A model generated the notes under the pieces. The model saw only the letters and a program-made list of their open reading frames with translations, ran no database searches and had not been told where the DNA came from. From Bog-366 sp964501985 (GTDB lineage: Bacteria > Acidobacteriota > Terriglobia > UBA7540): a stretch of 64,000 bases of DNA. Every line of letters begins with the position of its first letter. The first letter of the stretch is position 1. Position numbers and translations under genes: made by a program. Shown here piece by piece: positions 42,123-51,524 of this stretch. The stretch spans positions 1 through 64,000 of the forward strand of contig CAZCVY010000004.1 of the NCBI GenBank assembly GCA_964501985.1, given 5' to 3'.

Positions 42123-43460
42123 ATGGCCTCATCATCGGCAATACCTGACCGCATGAAAGTGTTTTTCGTGGGCGACAATCGTGCGGCCATGAACTGGGGC
42201 CGTGCCGCAAGCATTGCGCTCAGTCAGTTGTTGTCAGGCTCGTTCCACATCAGCGGCCGCGTTACCGGTGACTTGTTCGATTTGTCCACCGCAGAAGCCG
42301 GGTACGTGGGCACTTTGATGCCGCCAAAGTACTACCGGCACTTTCGGTATCTGCTGCTCAGGCAGTGGCGGCGGCCCATCGCCTGGTATATCAAGCTGGA
42401 ACGGTCGTTAGGCGCCAAGGATTTCATCGTTGAGGATCCGGCTGCAAGCATCGACAATCTGCTAGCTCACAAGCGCCGCTATCCGGCGCTCGATCGGATT
42501 TGCCGTGAAGCGTCGGAAGCGGATCTAATGGTCCTCGACGGGGACGGCGACATCATCTTCTCAACACCGCCCCGCCGGCAAACCCTCTTTCTGCTGGCAA
42601 TGATCGAACTGGGGATTCGGCTGAAAAAGCCCGTGTTTCTGGTGAATTCGATGATATCGGATTGTCCGCTGAGTGGGAGAAACCAAACGACCGTCGCCGC
42701 GGCCAGGCGTTTGTTCGCGCAGTGCCGGGCCGTGGCGTTGCGCGACCCTGAGTCGCTTGAGTATGTGCAAAAGGAGATGCCGGAGGCTAACGCCAGCTTT
42801 ATCCCTGATTCGCTCTTTGCCTGGTTTTCACTCTATGCAGGCGACACCGTCTATCCCCCGTCCAACGGCGACTTTTTGCTGCCCTATCCCGAAAAAGAGG
42901 AATACTGGGGCAAACTTGATTTTTCCAAACCGTACGTTTGCATAGGCGGAGGAGCATTGGTCGCAAGCCAGCCTGAAAGGTCAGTACAGTGTTATACGCG
43001 TCTCGTTGACGCGATCGGCCAGCTTGGATATCGCGTCTTCCTCACAGCGAATGATATCTCGGATTCATTCTTGCAGCGGATTGCCAGGGAAAAGAGTGTG
43101 GGGATAGTTCCGGCGGATGCCCCTATCCTCATGTGCGGCGCCGTATTGGGCAATGCCAGGCTATTCATCTCCGGGCGATATCATCCTTCGATTCTCGCCT
43201 CGCTCGGCGGTACTCCGTGCATTTTTCTCGAGTCACATGCGCACAAAATGGGCAGCCTGGCGCGGGTGCTCGAGTACGAAGCTCACCGACAGTTCGACGC
43301 CTTTCCCGACGATTCCGAAATAGCGGAGATCGTGTCGGCGGCGCGCAGGTACCTTGACCAAGGTGAACCTCTGCGCGCGCGCATCAGACAAGTGGCAAAA
43401 ACGCGTTGCGCTGAGGCAATCTCGCTTCCGGCCCTTCTCCAGCGGCACCTGAACGGCTAG
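42123..43460 (+). CDS. Polysaccharide pyruvyl transferase family protein
   Basis: This protein of 445 residues has the PF04230 (CsaB/ExoV-like) outline. It opens MKVFFVGDNRAAMNWGRAA and carries MVLDGDGDIIFSTPP near residue 150, with later LFISGRYHPSILASLGGTPCIFLES, the C-terminal donor-site pattern. Members add pyruvate ketals from phosphoenolpyruvate to polymer sugars, although several relatives act as glycosyltransferases. The ATG ten codons downstream (42153) fits the usual family start and is an alternative. About 135 bp of empty sequence separates it from wzt. Confidence 0.8.
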   Translation: MASSSAIPDRMKVFFVGDNRAAMNWGRAASIALSQLLSGSFHISGRVTGDLFDLSTAEAGYVGTLMPPKYYRHFRYLLLRQWRRPIAWYIKLERSLGAKDFIVEDPAASIDNLLAHKRRYPALDRICREASEADLMVLDGDGDIIFSTPPRRQTLFLLAMIELGIRLKKPVFLVNSMISDCPLSGRNQTTVAAARRLFAQCRAVALRDPESLEYVQKEMPEANASFIPDSLFAWFSLYAGDTVYPPSNGDFLLPYPEKEEYWGKLDFSKPYVCIGGGALVASQPERSVQCYTRLVDAIGQLGYRVFLTANDISDSFLQRIAREKSVGIVPADAPILMCGAVLGNARLFISGRYHPSILASLGGTPCIFLESHAHKMGSLARVLEYEAHRQFDAFPDDSEIAEIVSAARRYLDQGEPLRARIRQVAKTRCAEAISLPALLQRHLNG

Positions 43461-43502
43461 CCGACGAGATTCCCGGGACTTTTTCTGGAAATCGGGCAAG
43501 GC

Positions 43503-44135
43503 ATGGATGCAATTGTTGTAATCGGGGGCGGCGGCCACGCAAAGGTCGTAATCAGCATTCTTCGCAAGCTGAACCGCTTCCGCATTCTCGGCTATACCGA
43601 CATGCAAGATCATGGGGTAGTGCTGGAAGTCCCTTACCTCGGATCGGACCGTGAGCTGGCCGCCCTGCCTGAGGGATCGAAAGGTCTTAGTGCCGTGCTC
43701 GCCGTGGGCCAAGTCGGACTGGGGGAGAAGCGGTACGAACTCTGGAATCGGTTGCAATCGCCCGCTCTACTTTTTCCTCTGATCATTTCACCGGCCGCCG
43801 TCGTCAACGAGGGGGTAGCGGGTGGCGAAGGCTCCGTGGTGATGGATGGGGCAGTCATTAATAGCGGGGCCACCCTTGGCCGCGGTGCGATCGTGAATAC
43901 AAACAGCACCGTTGAACACGACGTGATATTGGCAGACTGGGTACACGTCGCGCCTGGAGCCACGATCTCCGGAGGGGCCGTAGTCGGGCAATTCTCGATG
44001 ATTGGCGCGGGGGCAACGGTAATTGAAGGAATCAAGATTGCTGCCCGCTGTATGGTCGGGGCCGGAGCGGTTGTCGTGCGTGATCTAACGGAGCCGGGCG
44101 TATATGTCGGCAGTCCTGCCCGCCGGATCAAATAG
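43503..44135 (+). CDS. neuD: NeuD/PglD-type sugar acyltransferase
   Basis: This acyltransferase has 210 residues. A small Rossmann-like domain (VVIGGGGHAKVVISIL at the start) binds the sugar nucleotide. A left-handed beta-helix follows (about 95-210), with SGATLGRGAIVNTNSTVEHD, where the His is the usual catalytic base, and GAGATVIEGI. Members N- or O-acetylate nonulosonic acids or their 4-amino precursors. It is followed 7 bp later by neuB, so a LegH-like (4-N-acetyl) or sialate O-acetyl role is likely. Confidence 0.9.
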   Translation: MDAIVVIGGGGHAKVVISILRKLNRFRILGYTDMQDHGVVLEVPYLGSDRELAALPEGSKGLSAVLAVGQVGLGEKRYELWNRLQSPALLFPLIISPAAVVNEGVAGGEGSVVMDGAVINSGATLGRGAIVNTNSTVEHDVILADWVHVAPGATISGGAVVGQFSMIGAGATVIEGIKIAARCMVGAGAVVVRDLTEPGVYVGSPARRIK

Positions 44136-44142
44136 GGATCTT

Positions 44143-45153
44143 ATGCCGCGGGTATTCATCATTGCCGAGGCAGGTGTAAACCACAACGGATCGCTCGATC
44201 TTGCCCTGCGGTTGGTCGACGCGGCCAAAGCCAGCGGCGCCGATGCCGTCAAGTTCCAAACCTTCCGGGCTGAATTGCTGGCAACTCCGTCCGCCCACAA
44301 GGCGGCATATCAGGAACGTACGACGCCTGAAGCGGAATCCCAATTCGAAATGTTGCAACGGTTGGAATTGGATACGGCGGCTCACCAGCGCCTGATCGAC
44401 CATTGCCGGGAGGTGGGAATCCAGTTTCTGTCCAGTCCATTTGACGCCCAAAGCGCCGATTTACTCGCAACGCTGGACGTGCCAATTTACAAAGTGCCTT
44501 CGGGGGAGATCACCAACCTGCCTTTCCTTCGGCACCTTGCCCATAAAGGCCGGCCCTTGATACTTTCGACGGGCATGTCAACATTAGGAGAGGTGGAAGA
44601 GGCCGTGCAAGTCTTGCAGGCAGCGGGGGCCACGAAATTGACTCTTTTGCATTGCGTAACCGAGTACCCCGCCCCGTACGCCGAGGTTAATCTGCGGGCC
44701 ATGCAGACCCTCAAGACCGCCTTTGGCCTGCCGGTGGGTTACTCGGACCATACCCCGGGCATCGAGATTGCCATCGCTGCAGTGGCCCTGGGCGCCGAAG
44801 TAATTGAAAAGCATTTCACGCTGGATCGTGCGCTGCCCGGGCCGGATCACGCCGCGTCCCTTGAGCCGGCCGAACTGCAGCAAATGGTGGCGGCCATCCG
44901 CCATGTCGAAGTTGCACTGGGCACCGGGATAAAGGCCCCAGCCCCCTGTGAACTGCCCAACATTTCGGTTGCGCGTAAAAGCATTGTCGCGGCCCGCACG
45001 CTGCCCAAGGGACACCAACTCGCGGCCGGTGACTTGGACATCAAGCGCCCCGGCAGCGGGCTCGCCCCAAAGCTTCTGCCGACGTTGATCGGGCGCACTC
45101 TTCGTGTGGGTATCGCCAAGGATGAGATCATTAACTGGAATCAGATGGCGTGA
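44143..45153 (+). CDS. neuB: Nonulosonic acid synthase (NeuB/LegI family)
   Basis: This enzyme condenses phosphoenolpyruvate with a six-carbon amino sugar to a nine-carbon acid. At 336 residues it has the normal two-domain form. The TIM barrel starts FIIAEAGVNHNGSLDLA, with KFQTF, PSGEITNLP, GYSDHTPG and EKHFTLDR. A C-terminal SAF/antifreeze-like domain (about 280-336) begins KSIVAARTLPKGH. Whether the product is sialic, legionaminic or another acid is not decidable from the protein alone, but the surrounding PtmE-, PtmA- and LegC-like genes favour the legionaminic type. The frame opens earlier, at 44104, inside neuD. Confidence 0.93.
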   Translation: MPRVFIIAEAGVNHNGSLDLALRLVDAAKASGADAVKFQTFRAELLATPSAHKAAYQERTTPEAESQFEMLQRLELDTAAHQRLIDHCREVGIQFLSSPFDAQSADLLATLDVPIYKVPSGEITNLPFLRHLAHKGRPLILSTGMSTLGEVEEAVQVLQAAGATKLTLLHCVTEYPAPYAEVNLRAMQTLKTAFGLPVGYSDHTPGIEIAIAAVALGAEVIEKHFTLDRALPGPDHAASLEPAELQQMVAAIRHVEVALGTGIKAPAPCELPNISVARKSIVAARTLPKGHQLAAGDLDIKRPGSGLAPKLLPTLIGRTLRVGIAKDEIINWNQMA

Positions 45154-45242
45154 TTCAGTGTCAATTCTGCCCCACCCTCCCTCGACTTTGACGGGACCCT
45201 GCATTCTGATGTTTAACCTATTTTGGAGAGGTTGGAGTATAA

Positions 45243-45480
45243 TTGAGCTATAGCCCCTCCGCGAATGCAGCACAAGTGATGACCGACGAGCACGGGACTT
45301 GGCAAGGGTGGACCTTCGATCCGGAAACGTTGCGCGACATCGCCAGGACATGGCACGTCCGATGGCTTGTTGCCCGGCACCGACATCTCGCTGCCAAGGC
45401 CATTACCGCCCGGCTGGTTGAACAGCAACACTGCGGCGACATTAGGATTTACCGGATCGACAAACCCGTTGCATCCCCGC
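45243..45480 (+). pseudogene. Frameshifted C-terminal remnant of the large membrane protein encoded at 56251
   Basis: The translated fragment reads TWHVRWLVAR and later HCGDIRIYRID, matching TWQVRWLVAR and NCGDLKIYRIN at the end of the 737-residue protein encoded at 56251-58464. Between these blocks the match continues in a different frame: GTDISLPRPLP is encoded exactly at about 45377-45410, one frame off. A loss of about 5 bp followed by a 1-bp loss therefore shifted and restored the frame. No upstream part of the gene remains. The frame runs on to 45572 into the radical SAM gene, which is probably chance. This is a fossil of a duplicated or moved gene end. Confidence 0.8.
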
Positions 45481-45568
45481 ACGAAACCCAATGTCGCTCC
45501 ACCGAGCGATGCGGAACTGAAGCGGTAGAAGACTTGATCGTCGCTACGTTGGAAATATGGAGACGCAC

Positions 45569-47689
45569 ATGACGAATGCAAACAGCGGCCGAGCACAAAG
45601 GCCGCTGCGCATCTATTTAGGGGACCTGACCTATACCACATTGTCGCTGGCGACTGATGCGTTTCCGCTCAACATCGGATTCATCGCGGCCTATGCCGAC
45701 AAAACCTTCGGCATGGAAGTCGACTTGAGGCTGTTCAAATATGTCGAGGATCTGGAGCAAGCCATCCTTGAAACGCCGCCCGACATCCTTGGGCTCAGCA
45801 ACTATCCCTGGAATTTCAACCTGGGCCTCGAGTTTTTCAGCATGACGCGGGCGCTCTCGCCCCGGACGATCTGCGTGATGGGCGGCCCGAACATTCCTCT
45901 GGAGGAGGAAGGTCGCACCCAGTTCGTCAAGCGCAATCATCTGATCGACTTCTACGCCTACCTGGAGGGCGAGGAAGCATTCGCCAACCTGGTGGCTCGC
46001 GCGCTTGAAACCGGGGCTGACCGGGAAAAGATGAAGTCGGCCCCCATCGACGGGTTCATTCACCGCATCAGCGATACGGAAGTTATGAAGGGGACCATGC
46101 TTTCCCGGCGGCGGAACCTTGACGAAATCCCCTCTCCCTATCTCACGGGGTTCATGGACAAGTTCTTCGATGGGAAGCTTTCCCCGATGATGGAAACCAA
46201 CCGCGGGTGCCCGTTCTCCTGCACGTTTTGCCACGAGGGAAATCAGCTTATTTCCAAGGTGAACCACTTCAGCCTTGAACGCGTGAAAGCGGAACTGGAC
46301 TACATCGCATCCGTCGTAAAGGATGCCCCTATCCTCATCTCAAACCTGATCTTCGCCGACCCGAATTTTGCCATGTACGAGCGCGATTACGAGATCGTCG
46401 AACATATTGAAGGGATCCAACAAAAGCAGAACTGGCCGCGCTCGATTTTCGCCTCAACCGGCAAGAACAAGAAGGAGCGCATTGCCCGCGCGCTGCGAAA
46501 GCTGAATGGCTCCATGTCAATGTGGATGTCCGTCCAATCGATGGACCCGGATGTACTCAAGGAGATTCAGCGCGACAACATCAGCACTTCCCAGATGATG
46601 GCCCTGGCAAGCGTCTATCAGGAGTTGCGCCTGCCCACATTTTCCGAACTCATTTTAGGCCTGCCGGGTGATTCGTACGAGCGGCACGTCAACTCGCTCT
46701 CGGCGGTTGTGGAGGCGGGAATCGACGTCGTCGAGACGTATTCTTGCATGTTGCTGAATGGCACGGAGCTGAATACGGCCGCCAGCCGGGCAAAACATAA
46801 GATCGGCGCGCATTTCCGCATCTTGCCCCGCGACTTCGCCAAACTCGGCAACGGGCGCGTGGCCGTCGAGATTGAAGAGGTCATCAGTTCCACCAGCACG
46901 ATGTCATTTGAGGACTATAAAGAGGCCCGGAAACTCCATATGATGGTCGCGGCTGTCTACAACGGCGGCGGCTTCAGCGCGTTGCTGAGGTTACTGCGGC
47001 AAAGGAAAGTCTCCATCATCGGATTGCTGCAAAAAATGATCGCGGATATCAGGTCTGCGCCAGCTTCCGTGCAGGCGGTTTTCGACTCGTTTGTCCGGCT
47101 GACAAAAGAAGAACTTTGGAACTCTGAAGACGAGCTCCGGGCCTTTGTGCGCGCGGACAACAATTACGAGAAACTGCTCAAAGGGGAGATCGGCATCAAC
47201 CTTATTCAAACCCACACGGCCATGAGCCTGGCGGTGATGGATGATTGGGTCAAATATGTCTTCGACACCGCCAACAGCATTCTCGGCGAGGACATCCATA
47301 ATGACGTCGAGAGCGCGGCCATCGTCGCCGACGTCCGGGCCTTCTGCGCCGGACGCGTACACAATATTTGGGGCCCCGACCGCAACGAGGATAATCCCTG
47401 CGCCCTCCTGAGCTACGATATTGAAAGCTGGATGCGCAGCCCGCTTTCCACGCCTCTCTCGCTGTACAAGTTCAGCGAGCCCGTCACCTATCAGTTTGGC
47501 TTTCCCGTCGCCAAGCAGGAGGAGATGGCCGCGCAAATTAAGCGTTATGGCACTACGACCACAGGGATCGGCCGCATCATGGCGCAAATGGGCCGCGACC
47601 GAATCTGGCGCGAACCCGTGGTTGTGGAATCACCCAACCCTGCTCAACCGCCCCAGTACGCAGAGATCGATTATTGTGAACAGACGTAA
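45569..47689 (+). CDS. Radical SAM protein, B12-binding type, inside the nonulosonate operon
   Basis: This protein has 706 residues. An N-terminal Rossmann-like domain (about 14-150; DILGLSNYPWN, ICVMGGPNIPL) has the outline of B12-binding domains of radical SAM enzymes but shows no DxHxxG motif. The radical SAM domain has the iron-sulfur cluster motif CPFSCTFC (about 205), FADPNFAMYERD and SELILGLPGDS. A helical C-terminal region of about 250 residues has no recognisable partner. It lies between neuB and neuC, overlapping neuC by 14 bp, so it is probably co-translated with them. Methylation, epimerisation or rearrangement of the sugar is possible. ATG 45557 is an alternative start. Confidence 0.85.
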   Translation: MTNANSGRAQRPLRIYLGDLTYTTLSLATDAFPLNIGFIAAYADKTFGMEVDLRLFKYVEDLEQAILETPPDILGLSNYPWNFNLGLEFFSMTRALSPRTICVMGGPNIPLEEEGRTQFVKRNHLIDFYAYLEGEEAFANLVARALETGADREKMKSAPIDGFIHRISDTEVMKGTMLSRRRNLDEIPSPYLTGFMDKFFDGKLSPMMETNRGCPFSCTFCHEGNQLISKVNHFSLERVKAELDYIASVVKDAPILISNLIFADPNFAMYERDYEIVEHIEGIQQKQNWPRSIFASTGKNKKERIARALRKLNGSMSMWMSVQSMDPDVLKEIQRDNISTSQMMALASVYQELRLPTFSELILGLPGDSYERHVNSLSAVVEAGIDVVETYSCMLLNGTELNTAASRAKHKIGAHFRILPRDFAKLGNGRVAVEIEEVISSTSTMSFEDYKEARKLHMMVAAVYNGGGFSALLRLLRQRKVSIIGLLQKMIADIRSAPASVQAVFDSFVRLTKEELWNSEDELRAFVRADNNYEKLLKGEIGINLIQTHTAMSLAVMDDWVKYVFDTANSILGEDIHNDVESAAIVADVRAFCAGRVHNIWGPDRNEDNPCALLSYDIESWMRSPLSTPLSLYKFSEPVTYQFGFPVAKQEEMAAQIKRYGTTTTGIGRIMAQMGRDRIWREPVVVESPNPAQPPQYAEIDYCEQT

Positions 47690-48854
47690 GATCTGTGTGG
47701 TGACAACCAGCCGGTCCGACTTCGGCCTCCTTCACGGACTGTTGCAATCCATACAGGCGGACCGCGCGCTGCGGCTCCAGGTGATTGCGTCGGGGACGCA
47801 TTTGTCCCCGGAATTCGGACTTACCGCGCGTGAGATCGAGGCCGCGGGCGTTAAGACCGACCGGAAAATCGACCTGCAGCTTACCGGCGCGTCCGGCTTG
47901 GCCAACGCCAAATCCATTGGCCGCGGACTTCCACTCATTGCCGACGCACTGACGGAACTGCAACCCGATCTCGTCGTCCTCCTGGGGGACCGCTTCGAAA
48001 TTTTCGCGCCCGCCATCGCCGCCCTCATGCTGCGGATTCCGATCGCGCATATTCACGGAGGCGAACGCAGCGAGGGCGCGATCGACGAATCGGTGCGCCA
48101 TTCCATCACCAAGATGGCTTCGCTGCATTTCCCCGCGACCGAATCGTACCGCCGGCGCATCATCCAAATGGGCGAATCCCCGGAGCGTGTGTTCAACTTT
48201 GGCGCCCCGGGGTTGGACCAGATTTACGGGACGCCATTGATGACGCGCGCCGAACTCGAAGGAGAAATTGGACTGTCGCTCCGGGAGCCGGTTGCGCTGG
48301 TCACCTATCATCCTGCCACCCAGGATCCGGGCAGCGTCGAATCTCAGGTGCGCAATCTCGTAGGTGCCATCAAGGCGAGCAAGGTGAACGCGGTCTTCAC
48401 TATGGCCAATGCCGACGCCGAGGGCGCCCGCATCAATGAGAGACTGCGCGCCCTGTGTGGGCAAACCCCCGAAAGATACAAGTGGATCCCGCATCTGGGC
48501 CACCGCCGCTACCTGAGCTGCCTGGCGCACGTTGCAGTTATGGTGGGAAACTCCTCCAGCGGCTTGACCGAGGCGCCATCGTTTCGGCTCCCCGTCGTGA
48601 ATATCGGTGATCGACAGCGCGGCCGGATTCGGGCGAAAAACGTAATCGACGTTCCCTGCTCACGCGAAGCAATTCTACGCGGAATCAAGCGGGCAATCTC
48701 CCCGCGTTTTCGCGCCTCATTGCGCGGCATGCGCAATCCTTATGACCGCTTTCACGATGGGCGCACCAGTGAGCGAATCAAGGATGTCCTTAAGAACGTT
48801 CGTCTTTCTGCCGATTTGTTAAAGAAAAGCTTTCACGACATATCGTTTCACTGA
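47676..48854 (+). CDS. neuC: Hydrolysing UDP/GDP-sugar 2-epimerase (NeuC/LegG family)
   Basis: This hydrolysing 2-epimerase has 392 residues and supplies the six-carbon substrate for NeuB. It opens KICVVTTSRSDFGLLHGLL, with VLLGDRFEIFAPAIAALML, IAHIHGGERSEGAIDESVRH and MVGNSSSGLTEAPSF, all standard for the NeuC/LegG branch. GTG at 47676 overlaps the radical SAM gene by 14 bp; the frame is open far upstream but without homology. In the legionaminic pathway this step uses a GDP-linked 2,4-diacetamido sugar, and the adjacent guanylyltransferase-like gene supports that version. Confidence 0.92.
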   Translation: MNRRKICVVTTSRSDFGLLHGLLQSIQADRALRLQVIASGTHLSPEFGLTAREIEAAGVKTDRKIDLQLTGASGLANAKSIGRGLPLIADALTELQPDLVVLLGDRFEIFAPAIAALMLRIPIAHIHGGERSEGAIDESVRHSITKMASLHFPATESYRRRIIQMGESPERVFNFGAPGLDQIYGTPLMTRAELEGEIGLSLREPVALVTYHPATQDPGSVESQVRNLVGAIKASKVNAVFTMANADAEGARINERLRALCGQTPERYKWIPHLGHRRYLSCLAHVAVMVGNSSSGLTEAPSFRLPVVNIGDRQRGRIRAKNVIDVPCSREAILRGIKRAISPRFRASLRGMRNPYDRFHDGRTSERIKDVLKNVRLSADLLKKSFHDISFH

Positions 48855-48911
48855 GATCTGCGCCAGGCTTCGACTCGTCACCTCACCAAGGATCAATTCT
48901 TAGCAAACCCC

Positions 48912-50003
48912 ATGGACGACCACGTTAAGCCGTTTCTCGTTCCCCGGACACATACCATCCGTCAAGCGATGGAGCAGTTAGAAAAGACGGAAGAGAAAAT
49001 TGTCTTTGTCGTCGACGAGCAGTCACGGCTGATCGGCGCGCTGACGGACGGCGACATCCGCCGTTGGATCCTGTCCGACGGAGACCTGAAGGCGCAGGTA
49101 TTTCACGTCTGTAACCGCAAACCTTATGTAGCGGAAGAGGGCTTCAAGACTGCGCAAGTCCGCGCCGACATGCTGAACGGCAATCTGAGCTGCGTTCCCG
49201 TCGTCAATCCGGCCCGGGAAATAGTGCGGCTGTTGTTCTGGAAGGAGCTATTTCAAGGCGAGGTCGCGATCAAGCCCAAAGGCCGCCTGAGTTTGCCGGT
49301 AGTGATCATGGCCGGCGGTCAAGGGACAAGGCTCGCGCCTTTCACCAACGTTCTCCCCAAGCCCCTGATCCCGGTAGGCGACAAGACGATCATCGAAATC
49401 ATCATCGATCAATTTCTGCCCTACGGTCTCGACCGGTTCCACCTTTCGGTCAATTACAAGTCGAAGATCCTGAAATCGTTTTTTGAGGAGTTGGCCCCAA
49501 ACTACTCCGTGGTCTATCTGGAGGAGAACGAGCCGCGCGGTACGGCCGGGGGCCTCCGAGCGCTTTATTCGCCTACACCGGAACATCTGATCGTTACCAA
49601 CTGCGACATCGTGATCCAAGCGGACTTCGCCGAGCTGGTCTCATTTCATTCGGACAACAACTACGATCTCACCTTGGTCGCATCCCTCAAGGACTATCAC
49701 ATTCCGTACGGAGTGTGCGAACTGGAAAAGGGCGGCAGCCTTGCTCGCATCAAGGAAAAGCCCCAATACAGCTTTCTTGTGAACACCGGCATGTATGTCG
49801 TGCGCCGCGACCGCCTGGCGTTGATTCCGGAAGAATCGCGGTGCGACATGACCGATTTCATCGAGCTGATCAAGGCAGCCGGCGGGCGCGTCGGCGTCTT
49901 CCCCATCGGTGAGAAGGCGTGGATCGACACGGGTGAATGGACGGAATACCGCAAGGCGATCGATCTCCTCGGCAGGCTCGGCGGCCGCGCGCCAATTGAA
50001 TGA
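48912..50003 (+). CDS. CBS-domain sugar-phosphate nucleotidyltransferase (PtmE-like)
   Basis: The protein has 363 residues. Two CBS motifs (about 1-115: TIRQAMEQLEKTEEKIVFVV, LIGALTDGDIRR) precede a nucleotidyltransferase domain (from about 128: VVIMAGGQGTRLAPFTNVLPKPLIPVG). This architecture matches PtmE of Campylobacter jejuni, the GlcN-1-phosphate guanylyltransferase that starts the GDP-linked legionaminic route. The gene order neuC - ptmE - neuA - SDR is also close to that locus as I recall it. CBS pairs could sense a nucleotide for feedback. GDP specificity is inferred. Confidence 0.88.
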   Translation: MDDHVKPFLVPRTHTIRQAMEQLEKTEEKIVFVVDEQSRLIGALTDGDIRRWILSDGDLKAQVFHVCNRKPYVAEEGFKTAQVRADMLNGNLSCVPVVNPAREIVRLLFWKELFQGEVAIKPKGRLSLPVVIMAGGQGTRLAPFTNVLPKPLIPVGDKTIIEIIIDQFLPYGLDRFHLSVNYKSKILKSFFEELAPNYSVVYLEENEPRGTAGGLRALYSPTPEHLIVTNCDIVIQADFAELVSFHSDNNYDLTLVASLKDYHIPYGVCELEKGGSLARIKEKPQYSFLVNTGMYVVRRDRLALIPEESRCDMTDFIELIKAAGGRVGVFPIGEKAWIDTGEWTEYRKAIDLLGRLGGRAPIE

Positions 50004-50025
50004 CGAAGGCGGCACAACACATCTC

Positions 50026-50727
50026 ATGCTGAACGGAAAACGAGTCATCGCGGTGGTCCCCGCTCGCGGCGGAAGCAAATCGGTGCCGGGAAAAAACATC
50101 CGGTCGCTCGGAGGCAAACCGCTGCTTGCATGGTCGATTGACGTCGCGCGGCAGATGAGCGAGATCGACCGCATCATCGTTTCGACCGACGACGAGCAGA
50201 TTGCCTCCGTCGGCCGGGCCCATGGCGCCGAAATTTACGCGCGCCCGCCGCATCTTGCGACCGACGAATCCTTGGTGATCGACGCCCTCAAGGATCTTAT
50301 CCAGACTCTCCGAGCGGAAGGGGAAACAGCCGAGTGGATCGTTCTGCTTGAAGCAACGTGCCCTCTGCGCACGGTGGAGGATGTTCGCGCATGCCTGACG
50401 CTCGTCGGCGAAGGCGGCTATGATTCGGCCGCCACCTTTAAGGACGCCGAATTGAATCCGCACCGGGCCTGGCGGATCGTCGACGGCAGCCCGGAAGTGT
50501 TCATTCCCGGCGCGATTCCCTGGCTGCCCCGGCAGAAGCAGCCCAAGGCTTTCCAGTTGAACGGCGCGGTTTATGTGTTCCGCGCGAGTTTGCTGGCTCA
50601 GGAAGGTCAGTCCGTATTAGTAGGAAAGGTCGGCGCGGTGATGATGCCACGAGACCGATCCCAAGATATCGATGAAGGCATCGACTTCACCATCGTTGAG
50701 GCAATTCTGTTAAAATCCCGACCATGA
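50026..50727 (+). CDS. neuA: CMP-nonulosonate cytidylyltransferase (NeuA/LegF)
   Basis: This enzyme activates the nine-carbon acid with CTP. At 233 residues it has the single catalytic domain. The P-loop-like start VIAVVPARGGSKSVPGKNI is diagnostic, with STDDEQIA, LLEATCPLRTVEDV and RDRSQDIDEGIDF. ATG 50026 gives the usual start; a TTG at 49996 is possible but adds no conserved residues. The next gene overlaps by an ATGA. The presence of neuA makes transfer of the acid to a polymer or protein likely. Confidence 0.93.
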   Translation: MLNGKRVIAVVPARGGSKSVPGKNIRSLGGKPLLAWSIDVARQMSEIDRIIVSTDDEQIASVGRAHGAEIYARPPHLATDESLVIDALKDLIQTLRAEGETAEWIVLLEATCPLRTVEDVRACLTLVGEGGYDSAATFKDAELNPHRAWRIVDGSPEVFIPGAIPWLPRQKQPKAFQLNGAVYVFRASLLAQEGQSVLVGKVGAVMMPRDRSQDIDEGIDFTIVEAILLKSRP

Positions 50728-51524
50728 ATAAATCACTACAACAGTTATTATCCTTACAAGGCAAAACAGCGGTCGTTACCGGCGGCGCCGGCTATTTGGG
50801 CACCGCCATGTGTGAAACCCTCGCCGAACTGGGCGCCAACCTCGTCATCGCCAGCCGCGACCGGGCGAAATGCGAGAAGAAATGTGAGGAAATCGTCGGG
50901 CAGACCGGCGGATCAATCAAGGCAGTTCCGTTGGAACTCGATCTGTTAAAGAAGAATTCTGCGACAGAGTTTATTGCGCGGGTCCATGAGCACGTGAACG
51001 CGATCGACATCCTTGTGAATAATGCGTGGTCCGGCAAGAAAAACTCTTGGGAGTCCATCACCGACGAGGACTGGAATTACGACATCGACATGAGTCTGAA
51101 CTCCGTCTTTCGCCTGACCAAAGCGGCTTTCGAGGATCTTAAAGCCACCCGGGGTGTGATCCTCAATGTCGCCTCGATGTACGGCCACATCGGACCCGAC
51201 TACCGGATTTACGATGGCAAAGAGTTTGCGAATCCGCCGAGTTATGGTGCGGCCAAAGCCGGGGTCATTCAATTCACCAAGTACCTCGCGAGCTTTCTCT
51301 CGCCCCATGGCATTCGCGTCAACGCCCTCAGCCCCGGCGCATTTCCGCATCCGCCCACCCAGCAACATGAAGGCTTCATGCAGCGCCTGGGGTCCAAAAA
51401 CCCGATGAACCGCATCGGCCAGCCCGAGGAGCTTAAGGGCGCCGTTGCGTTGCTTTGCTCGAATGCCGGAAGCTACATCACCGGGCAGAACATCTGCGTC
51501 GATGGCGGTTGGGCAATATGGTAA
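50724..51524 (+). CDS. SDR oxidoreductase (PtmA-like)
   Basis: This short-chain dehydrogenase has 266 residues. The coenzyme motif is TGGAGYLG, NNAWSG takes the place of the usual NNAG, and the catalytic set S-Y-K occurs as NVASMYGHIG and PPSYGAAKAGV. CVDGGWAIW closes it. In the C. jejuni ptm locus a similar SDR (PtmA) accompanies the legionaminic genes and is thought to help provide the GDP-sugar precursor. Translational coupling to neuA by ATGA overlap ties it to this pathway. Confidence 0.88.
   Translation: MNKSLQQLLSLQGKTAVVTGGAGYLGTAMCETLAELGANLVIASRDRAKCEKKCEEIVGQTGGSIKAVPLELDLLKKNSATEFIARVHEHVNAIDILVNNAWSGKKNSWESITDEDWNYDIDMSLNSVFRLTKAAFEDLKATRGVILNVASMYGHIGPDYRIYDGKEFANPPSYGAAKAGVIQFTKYLASFLSPHGIRVNALSPGAFPHPPTQQHEGFMQRLGSKNPMNRIGQPEELKGAVALLCSNAGSYITGQNICVDGGWAIW

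Noticed and set aside
47577..48530. Minus-strand 317-codon frame
   Set aside because: It is antisense to neuC, which has complete family motifs.
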